DNA of 64,000 nucleotides from Tricholoma matsutake (GCA_026075535.2 AP026542.1:10974001-11038000); one strand, 5' to 3'; positions 42,324 through 55,500 are shown, numbered from the stretch's first letter. Made by a program: numbers and translations. The notes: generated by a model from the sequence alone, not told the origin.

Positions 42324-42490
42324 GTAATCTTTTGTGTGGACTTTGTCAAAATTTACTAAGTCCACACCTGGCTTGGACTGAGCTCAGACTGCTAGGATTT
42401 TACTCAGAAATTGATTGTGAATTCACTTGGACTATTTGACTAGTCCATGCAGATTCCTAGCATTCCACTCAGACAGCTCGGACTCCAAAC

Positions 42491-44420
42491 TAGTGTTGCC
42501 AACAGCTCAGCTCAGAGCTGCGAGCCACTGAGCCAAGCTGCTATTTTGGGCAAGCTGCACCAGTAAATCAGCTTCAGCCTATAACCAACTTAGCTTTCAG
42601 ATTGGGTGGCTTAGAGCAACTCAGAGTGGCTAAGCCATCCAAAAATAGCATGCATGAGCTGGCTTTCAACTCACACATTTCTATCACATCTGACCATTTC
42701 TCTTGCATTACCTCCCCTCCCCTCTCTTCATCCAGACTATCTTATGCTATCTTACTATGTTTTCCACTACTCTCTAGCATGTAGGGCCCTTGTAACACCA
42801 AAGTAAGCATTGTTATTATTAACTTTCCTTCTTGATCAGCTGAACTGATTCTTATCTCTCCATCTCTAGATCTGTTTCTATATTTGTAATGACGACATGT
42901 GACATCTTGCAAGTCTCTCCTCCCCTTTGAAAGGGATGTGAGATCCTATTCAGCTTGGCCTTGCATCACCATCTTTAAGCTGTCCTTCCACCACCACCAT
43001 GCCCAACCCTGCACCCTCACTTACTACCATCATCACCATCACCATCACCACACCCCTCCATCAAGCCAAGCTGCCACCACTTCCACACCCATCTATGCAC
43101 TAGCAAGAGCTGGAAATAGCCCCAAACAACAATCTTGGACACAACATGGGCAGCAACAATCATTCATATGTTTTTTTTGTTTCATTTCTTGTTTTTATCT
43201 ACTAACATTGTGTTTTCCTTCTTTTGTTAGGATGAAGATCATTTCAAATGATGGGTGACAATGACCATGGATGACACACCACCCAAATCCATGTCATTGA
43301 GCAACTGCTCGAGGGGTGGATTGTGGGAGGAATGCTGACAGTGGACAACAATGACCATGACAACCATGAGGAGCACCACTGCCACTCCTGCAAGCGTCTG
43401 CTTGGGATGGCACCTGGAAGCCCATCTAGCAGGGGATCCACCAGGTAAGCATCCCCACCTCATTTACCCACCTGTGTCATGCTGATGATGCACCTACTAC
43501 CACTTTCCCCATGGCATGATGAACCTGCACCACCAATGCTGTCCACAACACAGGGTGGATGGGGGGGAGCTTTGATGACAACCACCAATTACACTGCCCA
43601 AATCCATGCCCTCAAGCAACTGCTTGAGGGGTGGATTGTGGGAGGAAAGCTGACAGTGCATGACAATGACTGTGACAACCATGAGGAGCACCACCACCCC
43701 ACTGCTGCAAGTGTCTGCTTGCAGGGTGGATGTGGGGGACCTTTCAACAACAACCACAGATGACACACCACCTGAATCCATGCCCTCGAGTAACTGCTTG
43801 AGGGGTGGGTTGCAGGAGGAACACTGACAGTGGATGACAATGACTGTGATGACCGTGAGGAGCACCACCACCCTGCTACTGCAAGCATCTGCTTGCAGGG
43901 AGAGTGGATGGGGGGAGCTTTCAATGATTACCACAGATGACACACCACCCAAATCCATGCCCTCAAACAACTGCTCAAGGGGTGGATTGTGGGAGGAACA
44001 CTGACAGTGGACAATGACAACCATGACAACTGCACCTGAACCTCACCCATCCCTCTATCTGTGAGTGGATGCCACCCACACCTGCTGCCCCTGCAAGCCA
44101 GAAGGTGAGCAATAGCTCACCACTGCAGCAGGGGCTTCTTATTGCGTGGTGGTGGGGACGCAAGGTGGGGGATGCGGGGTGGGGGATGCAATTTTCTGCT
44201 CCTACCTCCAATCCTATCACTCAACATGTACTCTTATCGCTCAATCCCCACCGTATGACAAGAACCACCGGGCTGCACAGAAGTCTCATTTACTTATGTA
44301 GTTCTGATCTTATCACTGTATTAATAGGCTATTGTTATCAATACTTCTGTTTTTAGCCCATATGAACTGTCACATAAGAGAAGCAGGTCCACACTCCAGT
44401 TTCTTTTCTCCCCCCATCTT
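42491..44420. repeat. Repeat tract related to the TTTAC family
   Basis: 42491-42620 is rich in AGCTCAG/CTGAGC words. 42960-43080 is CACCAC-rich. About 43160-43231 is an intron-like segment (T-rich, CTACTAAC, TTTGTTAG). 43290-44020 holds four GAGCAACTGCTC-type units with spacing near 175-310 bp (43303, 43613, 43787, 43967). 44078-44140 is a long hairpin around GGTGAGC-AATA-GCTCACC. These are TTTAC-family modules without visible ends. No coding gene is supported; the open frames are by-products of the repeats. Confidence 0.6.
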
Positions 44421-44894
44421 TAGGGCAAGGCAGGGGTTACCCCTGGGTGTCAAATCTCATACCCTTACCCCTACCCCTGAACACCCTACCCTTAGGGGTA
44501 AGGGTATGGAAACATATAAGGGTTGCCAAAGGTATGGGAGGGTTTGTCAAGGGTACAAGGGTTTGGCACAAAATCAACATATTTAGAGCAAAATTCATTT
44601 GAAAAGTGTTGATAACTATTGTATTTACTTTTAATATCACATCTTATTAACACATGAAAGCCATTATCATGTTGGACAATCCCAAAATCTGAATTTAATT
44701 GATGAAAATCTTGAATATGAGTCTTTGTAGCTGAAAAAATCAAATGATATTCTTACATAAGCATACCCCTGGCATACCCCTGTACCCTTACTAAGGGTAC
44801 AGGGGTATGCAAGGGTATGAACTTCCAAACCCCTTACCCCTCATACCCTTATCCCAAAAACACAAGGGTATACCCCTACCCCTGCCTTGCCTTA
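44421..44894 (+). mobile_element. hAT MITE copy 3 (474 bp) with 8-bp target duplication
   Basis: Starts TAGGGCAAGGC and ends GCCTTGCCTTA. Perfect duplication CCCATCTT at 44413-44420 and 44895-44902. It lacks about 14 bp present in copies 1 and 2. It lies 42 bp upstream of the putative start codon of the hAT-type gene at 44937. Confidence 0.95.
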
Positions 44895-45116
44895 CCCATC
44901 TTCCTCACTCTCCTCTCTTGCTCTCTGTTTCTTATCATGCCTCACAGAAAAAAACCTTTGAGAAATACAGAAGATATTTCTCAGCCTGAGCAAGCCAAAC
45001 AGCCTGTTGCTGCAGTTGACCATATGCAGGCATTTATATTATGTTTCTTCTCTGACTATGGTTCATGTAATTAGCTCCCAATGTACTTCCTGACACCTCT
45101 GGTATATGCTCCATAA

Positions 45117-45604
45117 GGGTCCGTTTGGCCACAATTTTGATCTGAAATTTGGAAATTTGATGGCAAACTCGGTGGCCGGTCTGAGTAAGTTGGCTGTCGC
45201 GTGATGTTGATGAATTTTCACACACATCAGCCATGAATTTTCTGTGAGCCATATCTCAACAACCAGGCCACATTTCTACATGATCTTGTAGTCAACTTTA
45301 CACTAGTAACTGAGCTCTAGAATATCCTACAATTTGCTTATTTTTTGGTGGAGTTTTGAAAGAGTTGATTTGAGTCCAGCCAAAAATGTGTGTGCAAGCA
45401 ATATCCTGAGAATAAATGGTCATGAAAATAATCTGAGTGGTGGAGATTGTTAAGGGTAGAATATATAAGGGTGCCCAATGCAAAAATGTGAGATTATAGG
45501 CTGTGGCCATTGCCAAGGAAGCAACAGCCAACTTACTCAGACCAGCCACTGAGTTTGCCATCAAATTTCCAAATTTCAGATCAAAATTGTGGCTGAACAG
45601 ACCC
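45117..45604 (+). mobile_element. Tourist/PIF-Harbinger-like MITE (488 bp), TSD TAA
   Basis: TIRs of about 84 bp starting GGGTCCGTTTGGCCACAA (left) and GGGTCTGTTCAGCCACAA (right, inverted). Flanks are TAA at 45114-45116 and 45605-45607. GGGTCTGTT-type ends with a TWA duplication are typical of PIF/Harbinger MITEs. Every mismatch I see between the two TIRs is explained by loss of a CpG. It lies in an intron or broken part of the hAT-type gene. Confidence 0.9.
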
Positions 45605-47068
45605 TAATTCTTTTCTTACAGTAATTCCAGTTCAAGTGTCCTGAAAATTCTGTAGAATCTTGTACTCGCATTCTGTGAAAGGCATCTTCAAAACAACCTG
45701 GCATGTTATTCAATAATCTGTGCTTTATATGCTGACTGCACATCAGAAATGGCTGCACCTCATACAAAGACCCAGAATGCAACCAAGTCATCATCTAATG
45801 TTGCTCTGCAAGGTATGTTATCCACAAATTTTAGATTCTTGAAATGATTATAGTTTTTTATGGCATAGATGTTACTCCAGATGTATTACCAAGCACAGGA
45901 TCCCCCATACCCACTCTAGCAGGTTTGTAAATTTGTCATAACTTGATATAGAAGTAATGATAATTCTTATAGAACCTTCTATTCCACAACCACGTCTTCA
46001 CCTACCATCTAAGTGTTCACAGCAGGCAAGTCTCACTCTCAGTGTTCACAGATATACCTACAACTAATAGGGTTTATTTAGATGGATCTATTACAACTGT
46101 TGACTCCTGCTAAACCTAAGGCAATTAAGGCTAAGACTGCAAAACCCTCTGACAAGGCTGTGAAGTCCTCTGACAAGGCTGTGAAGTCCTCCATCAGAAA
46201 ACCAAGGAGGAAATAATAATGTTAGACTATGTTATACAAGGCCTGATAAGCTAAATCTTTAGTATGACATGTCTAATTCTTATACATCCTCTGCCAATGA
46301 AAGATATAGCACAGTAGGGTTGGCCAATTCCACCAGATCTGCCAGACTGATGGATTTGATCAATATTTGGCAGCTTTCTGTTTATAGATCAAAGCTTGTA
46401 ATCTAAATAGAAGAAGACAGAAAATACTGCTATTTTCATTCCTTTTTGTTCTTCCTCACTTCACTCTTACATTAGACATGGTTAGTCAGTGATTGACTCA
46501 GTAATGTTGTTGTTGTTAACTTAATCCTTATTTCATTCATTTGTCTTACATGCTTACTCACACACCTTTGTTTGTTTGTGGCTGAGGTCATGATTAGGTT
46601 TTTGTATTTTGTTGAGCCCACTGGGTTGTGGCTATGCAGTCTCAATTTGTTGGATTTTACACTCTTGGCAACAATGGCAACAAATAACAAGATAAAAAGT
46701 TGAATTGAGTTCAACTGGGAATGTTTATCTGTGCACTATTGGTGTTTTAAGTTGTTTGAGTATATTTGACAAGAGGACCAATTCTGGCAATAAGGCTACA
46801 ACTAGATACAAGACTGATGGACACTTGTATGGCTTTCCAATTTTCCAACATAATTGTGAGCTACATATCATGCTTTGCAATGCCTCCATCAGACTTGTCT
46901 AAAATAGCCCAGAACTCAAATACTGTCATAACATTCCAATGTTAGCTCTGATAATAAATTACTTGTAGTGTAAAGATAAAAGTATTTAATCAGGTCTCAT
47001 TATATAACATTGTGATAGCTATTTGTCACTATTGACTGGAAATACCAGCATCTCCACAATTTCCTGAT

Positions 47069-47213
47069 GTCTGACAAGGCTGTGAAGTCCTCTGATACAG
47101 CTGCAAAGTCCTCCCAAGGCTACAAAGTCCTCCAACAAGGCTACAAAGTCCTCCAACAAGGCTGCAAAGTCCTCTAACAAGGCTGTGAAGTCCTCTGATA
47201 AGGCTGCAAAACC
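47069..47213 (+). repeat. 21-bp coding-type minisatellite (Ser-Asp-Lys-Ala-x-Lys-Ser)
   Basis: About seven units such as TCTGACAAGGCTGTGAAGTCC; one unit is 19 bp, which shifts the frame. Two more units occur at about 46150-46192. The 46205-47065 stretch between them is non-coding AT-rich DNA and could be an intron or an insertion. Confidence 0.8.
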
Positions 47214-50200
47214 CTCCAAGACCACTAAGCAAAAGGTTCAACCTGCGAAGTCTATTCTCAAGACTCCAGTTGCCCCTGTATCTATCTTTGCTGCTCATCA
47301 GATTGAGGCTTCTCATAACAAGCAAGCTGCTACACTCTTATTTACTCCACACAAACAATGCGGTAGTCAGATTCACTTTACTCATGAACAACAACCCTCT
47401 CCAACCCATCAACATGCTCCCCAGAATTTACCTTTGCAGTTGGGAACTTCAGATGGTGAATCTGATTATTCAGATGTTGAAGAGGAGTTGGTAGAAGGAC
47501 TGCAATGTTTGGACTTTTGTGCAGGTTCTGAGTCTCATTCTGGGTTTGAGTCAGGCTCTGGCTCTCGGTCATCATCTCGGTCGTCCTCTGGCTCTCAGTC
47601 ATCTTCTGGCTCTCAATCAGTCTCTAGTGTTCATTCATGTTCACGTGCACAACTCCCATGCACAGGACCTCATAGCAAACCACTTCAGCACCATTCAGTG
47701 CCAAGAGGTGGTGCTAAAGATGTCTGGTCATTTTTCACAAAGGTCAAGGGATGGCATGAGTGTGTACTATGCCAGTGAGTTTTCACATTATAAATCTATT
47801 GCATACTGGGTAATTGGTGTTTCAGACATTCTCACAAGTCCAAGTCCTCACATGCCATTGCTTCATTTGGCATAACAACAAGCACATTGAATTTAAGAAA
47901 GCATTTATATAGTGAACACATTGAGGAATGGGTTACTGGTTGTGCTGATTTGAAGATTAAGATTACTGCTGAAGCAGCCTTGCCAGCTGTTCATAAATTT
48001 TGTGCTGAACCAGAGCCTACATCATTGGAGGCAGAACATCAAGAATATACCAAGGAGGCATTTGTAGAAGCTATTCTCAAATTCATTGTTGGTGATGATC
48101 AAGTATGTTTCATTCTGTCTAACTTGAACATGTTGTAATATTAACATTGCTTCAGTCTATCAATATTGTGGAGTTGCCAAGATTGAGAAAGATATTTCTG
48201 CTTCTTTGTAAAGAGCTGCAGGAGTCTGACATCCCAGGTCTACAATGTGCACCCATATTGAACAAGCTTATAAAGAACACATGAATCAGCTTGAACAAGA
48301 AATTGCGGTAAATGAATTCTTCCAATTTTAAGGTACATACTGAATTCAATTCTTATAGAAATCACTTGGAAAAATATCATTTACTACTGATGCCTGGACT
48401 GATCCAAACCAGATGTCTTTCATGGCTGTAACTGCACACTGGATTGAGGCTGTAGCAGAGAAAGCACCTAGTGGCTCTAAGAAAACACTTCGACTTCGAT
48501 CAGATCTTGTTGGATTTCACAAGCTTCCTGGACATCACACAGGTGAACATTTGGCACATTGTTTTCTGTTTATCACTGACCACTTAAAGATTATGGAAAA
48601 GGTAAGTAGAATAATTTATATGTTTAGGCCATGACAGACTCTAATAGCATCTCAGATGGGATGGATTATCTGTGACAATGTGTCCAACAATGACACTATG
48701 TTCAGATACCTGTCAACTCTCCTCCAAAAGTGCAAAATCAATATTAACATGGATGAACGAAGGATTTGAGGTTTATAATTCACTGTATTTGGAACTAATT
48801 TTGATGTTGTTTTATAGCTGCTCCCCTCACATTGTAAATCTTGCATGCAAAGCAGCATTAGCAGCTATCACAGATCTGTCATATATCGATGACACTATTG
48901 AAGGCTATTCTGATTACGATCCCAGTTATTCCTATGCCAAGGATTGCATTGCAACTGCATGCTCTCTTGTAAATGCGGTAAACTATATTTTCATTCATTC
49001 TTGCCAATTTTGATTCACAACATCAACAGATACAAAATAGTAATATCAAGAAACAGCATTTTTCAACCTATGTACAGCAGTATTTTGAACAAGACTATCA
49101 GCGCCTCCATAATGTGACAACAAGATGGTCATCAACGTTACTGATGATCAATCAGGTCTTGAAGTTGAAAGAGGTAAGTTTAGCATACTGTTAATTTACT
49201 TTAGGCTAACACTGTTATAGGCAATTGAAGACATCACACATGATGACAAATTTAAAGAACTGTGGAAATATCAGTTAGATGAGCATGATTGGGAGTTGTT
49301 ATCAGATTATCAGCAAATACTTCAAGTAATTATGCAGCTAATTTCTAACAGTTAACCATACTGACATAAATGGCCTAGGTTCCTCATGCATTCCAGGACA
49401 TTTTGGGTGCTGAAGCAACACCTACAATATGTTATTCAGTTCCTGCATACTCTGCCTTTATCAACAAGTGGAAACTGCTCAAGGAAGATAACACAGTGGG
49501 CCAATATTATTCAGCCCGGTCTGGATAAGTTGGAAGATTATCAAGACCATCTAGCTGACACACCAGCATATGTGATGGCAATGGGTGAGCTTACTCAAGT
49601 TTACATTGGCTTGAAATAACAAAAAATAATCTGGAAGAGTAATTGATCCTGCAAACAAATTAAGTTACTATCATGACCAATCACTGAAGAAGTATGCCAT
49701 AGCCAAAGACATGTTTTTGAAAGCTGTAAGCTTCACATTGGTATCCTGTTCCAAGCTAATAACTTGAATACTGTAATTCTAATAGCTTTGTCCATATGAT
49801 AACAATTGGGCTGATGGGAGACCATCTAACCAGCCAGCAGCCAAGTCATCATCCTCCCAGCCAACAGCAATGGATATTCTTGGTCTAAATTGAGTTACAT
49901 CAACACAGTGATAGGTCCACTTTGGCAGCTGAGCTCTGAAAACAATAGATCACACTCAGACACATTCTTCACAATGTCCTACGATTTCATGAATGCTTAT
50001 GAATGAGTACTTTACACTCCCCCACCTATTCCAGTTGGATTCCAGTTTGTCTGGCCAGAATTTCTGGAATTTCTGAATTCCGGTGGAATCTTTTTTGTAT
50101 GTAGTTTTCCCTATGCAGCACAATTCTGGTCGGAATAAGGATCCAATTTACACCCAGAATCCCTGAAATCTGACCGGACTCATCACAACTGGAATAACAG

Positions 50201-50267
50201 GAATAACTGGACTAACCAGAATAACCAGAATGCACATGCTTCCCCAAATAAAAGTTCAACATACACC

Positions 50268-50334
50268 AAGAATTGAACCCTCGACCTTGGGTCTGCACAC
50301 CTAACAGCATGCTTAACCACTGAGCTACCAAGTA
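50268..50334 (-). other. tRNA-like module, outward-facing (copy II, left)
   Basis: On the minus strand TAGCTCAGTGGTTAAGC (A box) and GGGTTCAATTC (B box). The T arm CGAGG-GTTCAAT-TCTTG pairs with two wobbles; the D arm pairs; the acceptor stem does not. Confidence 0.6.
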
Positions 50335-51392
50335 ATTATCCATCTACATACATCTAATACTTTTATTACCCAACCAAGGTGCATAGTTACAGCCATTAAC
50401 GGAATAAATAATAAGTACACATACATGCATGACATGTGACATGTGACTGCCAGCTCACAACCGCCACACCATCGTCAACGCCGCCTCCTCCTCCTCTCCA
50501 CTCTACCACTACCACTGTGTGCGCACCCACCACCAGCACTCCCCACACCCACTCCCACCATCACCACCACCTTCAAATGAGCCGACTGGACGGAACGTGG
50601 GCCCAAATGATGGCAACATTGTTTGGGCCATAGATATGTTTTTTTTGTTTTTTTTTTGTTTTTATCAATCAACTAATTGTAGTTTATTGCTTTATAGGTT
50701 CTATACTACTGGGAACAACCTGCCATGACAAAAAACGCGAGCCGACTGGACAGAATGCAGGCCCAAATGACAGCAACATCATTTGGGCCATAGATAGGTT
50801 GTTTTCTTTTTTCTTTTTGTTTTTATCAATCAACTAATTGTAATTCATTGCTTTTTAGGTTCTATACTACTGGGGACGACCTGCCACAATGAAAAACGTG
50901 CAACCCACGTTCATGCCCACCTGATCCCCTCCTCCCCATTCAAATGGGATGTGAGGCTGTTGACATGGGCTAAAAGGGTGCAGAGGGATGCCAGGAGACC
51001 CCAGAAGGGGGGTACCTGCCTAGTAAGCACCCACCCACCTCTGTACTCGCACCCAAACCCCCCCCCCCCCAAAAAAAAAAAGAAAAAAACAGAAATCCAA
51101 ACAGGGGACAACAGTGACAAATGATGACAAGCCACCCACCCCCAGCCTCACGAGCAACTGCTCATGGGGTGGATCATGGGTGGAATGACACCCAGGTGCA
51201 GGGACAGGAGATGACAATGACACACCACCCCCCCCCCCCCCCCAGCCTCATGAGCAACTGCTTGTGGGGTGGAATGTGGGTGGAACGACACCCAGGGATA
51301 GGAGATGACAACGCACCACCCACCCCCAGCCTCATGAGCAACTGCTCATGGGGTGGATCATGGATGGAACAACAGACAACAGCAGGGTCGTG

Positions 51393-51662
51393 TCCCCTCC
51401 CCCTCCCCCACACTTTGTGTGGGGAGGGATTTTTTTGTACTTCTAATTATTTATTAGTATTGTGCCCCCCCTCCCCCATTTTGCATGGGGAAGGGATTTT
51501 TTTCTTCATGTTTTTACCTCCCCCCTCGTGTTTGGCATGAGGGGTTAGCTTTTTATGTATATAAATAAAACTCCCTCTCGCATCTTGTGAGAGGGAGGAT
51601 TTTTTGTTTATGTATATAATTACAATCATCCCCACTCCCTTGCATTCAATGTGAGGGATGTG
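51393..51662 (+). repeat. Array of five hairpins, four with oligo-T (copy II)
   Basis: Hairpins at about 51393-51437, 51464-51503, 51517-51555, 51571-51606 and 51629-51662, in the same order and with the same T tracts as 9602-9871. Stem differences between the copies are mainly TG/CA changes. Confidence 0.8.
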
Positions 51663-51743
51663 GTTAATTAAACAAATGTGATCTTAACTACTTCGAAAAA
51701 AATTAGAGTGTCATGAATAAACATTATATTACTATCTAATAAT

Positions 51744-51834
51744 TCTCCTGTGGCTCAACTGGTTAAGCACACATGTTTGGTTTGTCATGTGATCACTCTA
51801 ATCAAGATGTCTTGAGTTCAATCCTTACTCTGCA
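51744..51834 (+). other. tRNA-like module, outward-facing (copy II, right)
   Basis: Essentially identical to 9954-10044, with A box TGGCTCAACTGG and B box GAGTTCAATCC. Confidence 0.55.
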
Positions 51835-52596
51835 CAAATATATTTTGTAGGCACTTTGACAACTTAAGACTTGAAAATTGACTATCCATTAGGGTATATA
51901 CTCTAAGTTGAGCATCTGGAGTAACCAGAATCTGGTTGGAATAACCAGAATAACTGGACTCCAACCGGAATAGGTGGGGGAGGGTAAATTACAGTTATGA
52001 ATGGCTATGAACACATGAAACAAGGACATGACACTTTGAAACGTTTCAAAAGACTTTGAACCATTTCAAATGACTTCAGCCACTATATTCTTATCGTACC
52101 GCACCTCAAACACATGTTCCCAACATTACACACACTGACATATTGCATTCCTGCCACAACAAACACAAGGAGACACAATGGCTAGCACCTTAGCACACAT
52201 TGAGGTGCTTTTCAACATATTCATGATTTATTGGAACAACAAGACAAGGAGATTTGATATATCATGTATATTGCATGTTTCCTTCTTATCATTTTCTCAT
52301 TTACTTTGTGATTTTGACACCTTTTCACTGCCTGATTTTTATCACATGTTTTGCCTCGTGGCCTTTTACCTTTTTAGTACTATCTCTAAAACATATATAG
52401 TTTGGTGTATTTACTGTTGCAAAGAGCAAGAAATCATCTTCCCATATCACATACCATCTGGCTTAAGGGTTGTACTCTTGAGTCTTAGCTCAGTCTTAGT
52501 CTGAACTCTCCCAAGTATTCCATGAACTATGTCGTTTTGCTACTCAGTTTCTCAAAACTGTTGTCAATCATCTATCTACCCTGTTGTTGTATTTTA

Positions 52597-55500
52597 CAGT
52601 GTTGTTACTGACCTGGGTTTTTACCATTTGGGTCAGTGAGGGTCAATTCAAGATTGAAATGACCATCTCTGACCTAGGGTTAGAAGGGTCAAAAGGTCAG
52701 AACTCAAAATAAAAATTCTAGTAGGCACATCGTAGTCCAAATGTAGGCTATAGACTCTACATGGTCAAATCTATGCTAGCAGATGATGTCGAGCCATCCC
52801 CTCCTGTGCCATCCTGAGTGTTTGCCTGTGCCAATAAGTCATAGAATATAATTTCATCTTGATAATGCCTTTTTCCTGTATCCCAGAAGAGATCCCATCC
52901 TTTCTCAACAGACCAGTTGAGAAGATCTTCGATGGCAATGTGATAACTTCAACCAAAAACAGGGAGAATAGTTATGGTTGGCCCAGGAGCCTGGAAATCA
53001 ATGCAAAATTCAGTAAAAATATTCAATGCAAGAAAGCAGAGTGTACTGGTTGATTCAATGCTGCTGTCACAGTGTCCAGGAGTTCATCATCAGACTCTTG
53101 ACCATCTAAATCTGAATGGTCAGCATCAGCCTGAGCTTCCATTTCTTGAGCTATCCTTGTGAACATTTGTGGCTCATCATCATCATCAGGCTCACTATCT
53201 GGTTCCGACCTATCACCTGGACCCTCTAAATCCCATGCAATCTCCTCATCATCAACCCAGCTCATAACGGGTCCTTCAGCTTGAGGCTCTTCATTGTTTG
53301 ATGCAGAATTGCTGAACTTGCATTTCAGGCGCTTGACCACAATTCCTTCCTGAGCTTGCTCATGCCACAATTTGGTTTTGATGTATGCAATATCACATAA
53401 CTTTTTGGTCCCCAGCCGGATGCGCTTCTTTGTGTTGATATCGCCCATCTTCGAAAAAAGATGCTTGACAGTGGCCAAGCTTGGCAGAAAGCTCAGAAGT
53501 AGTGTTGCAAGCTTGACGAGAGGATTGCTAGCAGATAGCAATTTCCAGAGCTCAATAGGATCATCAGTAGATCCATCCTGTAAAGTAGTTATATTGATAT
53601 CATAAAAATCTACTTTTGAAATGCACCGGAGCTTTACAAACCCCTCGTAACTCTTCAACTGGCCACAGTTCCTTAGAGTAAATGCCCTCGTTATTGTAGT
53701 ACTGGACAATTTCTTGCATAAGGCCAGGGGGAGAGTCTGTGAGATGAAATACTCGAGTATACAGGTGGCATAGAATTCCAAGGAGCATAGCAATTGATAA
53801 CTTGTTTGGGTTGAAGAGCCATGCCTTCAGGAGGGGATTAAGGAATACACATGCAATGAATAGATCTTGATCAGCCTTTCTCCATTGCTTCTCAATGCTA
53901 TCAATGATTGCTGTCACAGGATGAGAGTCATCCTCTCCTGCTACATTTGGTCGAGTTCTGTCTTTGATATGGATATTGATGTAGATGCAGTGCAGCTGGC
54001 CAAGAAGAACAAGAACTTGATCACATTGAACATTGCCATGCTTTGCAACATTGATGGTGATGGCAAGTGGCTCAATGTGGAGTTTAACTCTAATAGATAC
54101 AATCAGCTCAATCAAGATATACAATGATTAATAAGCTTCACATCGATAATTCCTTCCACCAATTGTTATCGCACACATGATCCATTACTCATTCAGCTGT
54201 CTCAATCTTCTTCCCTGAACTACCCACATATTTGAGAAACTGTTCACAATGTCGAGTCACAGCTAGAGTCATAGCTTTATTCACTTGCAGGATTTGGGAA
54301 AGTGAACAAAAGTGTGATGTCCAGTGGGTAAGTATGGGCATTATCAGTGCCCATGCCCATTTATACATGATTAGCTGCTCATCTCTGAGCTTTCCCAGAC
54401 AGTAGGAATGATTGTTAAACCACTTTATGACCTCGACGGCCTGATCAACAAGTGTCGCTACCCTTGGATTTCTCTTGTAGTAATCACCTAGCATAAGCGG
54501 AACCTACCAAAGAGTAAGTACACAAGATTATTGGCTTGTTTGATAATCAAGCATGTTTGTCTTACTTACCTGATGAGTCCAGCAGTCAGCAATCAGTGCC
54601 TGTGGCTTCTCAGCTTTGAGTAATCTTTGCATCTTGCCACCATCACCTGCGGCATCACCAGCAACCCCAATTGGCTGGATCCCCATCTTCTTGAGTGCTT
54701 CCCATTCAGCTCTCATTTTATTGAGCAAGTTTAGCCCTGTCTTCCAGAGTGCTGTCATGTTGTAAACATTGGTAAGGTGTGCCTGTCATTTGGCTGTGTA
54801 CATGAACATGACGAGATGTTTTTTGGAAAGCGACTTCCAGCCATCCTCCTGGATTGTCACATATGCTCCCTTTACTGACTCTTTGAGAGAGTTTTCTATT
54901 TTTGTCATCTCTCGAATGAGAATCTGGTTAGATAACTTTTGGCATGTTGGTACTGAGGCTCCAGGAACAAAGTCATGGAACAGCTTTTGAACTTCAGGGT
55001 CTGTGATAGAATTGAAGGACCACCCTGCAGAGATGAATGCCCAAAGCAACTGATTCTCCCAGGCAATTTGTTTCAATGGTGAAAAGCTGTGGGCTTTCGC
55101 TGATACAACAGTGAATTTCCCTTGCTTAGTACCAGTTGTACTGGAAGAACTGGCTTTGGATTGAGCATGTTTGTTTGCACCCATCATGCTTAGGCATGTT
55201 GTTGTGCGGGCTGTGGCTTGCGTGATTTGAACATCATTACAATTGTTGTTCACTGAATCCAAGTCAAGACCCTTGTATTCATAAGCATGATGCTTCACCT
55301 CTTCAGGACAGAATTGGCATGCTATGAGGTGGTTGTTAAGTGTCAAAATCTTCCCCATTGTAACTCCAGCTGCTTCTTTTACTGTAAGTAATTCAATTTA
55401 ATTGAACAAGTTTGGTATTATAACACATTTGACATGCCTTCTGGAAGGAGAACATCCCTTGTTCATGTCACCTCAATTGTCCCAGCATCAAAAGCTGCCT

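Larger units (their letters stand above)
40511..42490. mobile_element. TTTAC-family TIR element, copy IV (right end unclear)
   Basis: The left end TTTACACTCCCCCACCTAAT is clear. Then come GACTC-type subterminal repeats, an outward tRNA-like module (40781-40846), CACCAC-rich DNA, hairpin/oligo-T modules (about 41140-41280 and 42150-42185), an outward tRNA-like module (42239-42323) and GACTCAGA-type repeats up to about 42490. I cannot see the terminal GTAAA, so the right end may be lost. Confidence 0.6.
44937..49890 (+). pseudogene. hAT transposase gene (BED finger), degraded and C-terminally incomplete
   Basis: Possible start ATG 44937 (PHRKKPLRNTEDISQPEQ). Low-complexity Lys/Ser-rich region with tandem repeats, then a BED-type zinc finger (DVWSFFTKVKGWHECVLC at about 47728, TSTLNLRKHLYSEHIEEW at about 47880). 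Transposase-core-like pieces follow: FTTDAWTDPNQMSFMAVTAH, GWIICDNVSNNDT, SPHIVNLACKAALAA, RLHNVTTRWSSTLLMINQVL, QYYSARSG. Pieces are separated by segments with GTAAGT/CAG ends, so some are real introns of about 50-60 nt. Stops after about 49520 and absence of the hAT dimerisation domain indicate loss of the C-terminus. No TIRs were identified. Confidence 0.7.
50011..51988. mobile_element. TTTAC-family TIR element, copy II (1978 bp)
   Basis: Same subfamily as copy I: TIRs TTTACACTCCCCCACCTATT and TTTACCCTCCCCCACCTATT (inverted). Same module order: subterminal AACTGGAATA repeats, outward tRNA-like module (50268-50334), CACCAC-rich DNA, two degenerate intron-like units (50640-50700 and 50800-50860), poly-C, GAGCAACTGCTC units (51140-51370), hairpin/oligo-T array (51393-51662), outward tRNA-like module (51744-51834). 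It has lost some intron-like units relative to copy I. It sits between the hAT-type pseudogene and gypsy F. Confidence 0.85.

Noticed and set aside
9285..44020. Apparent compensatory base changes in GAGCA/TGCTC stems (AAGCA/TGCTT variants)
   Set aside because: The full unit is CGAGCAACTGCTCG; CG to CA on one side and CG to TG on the other produces CAAGCA/TGCTTG without selection on structure.
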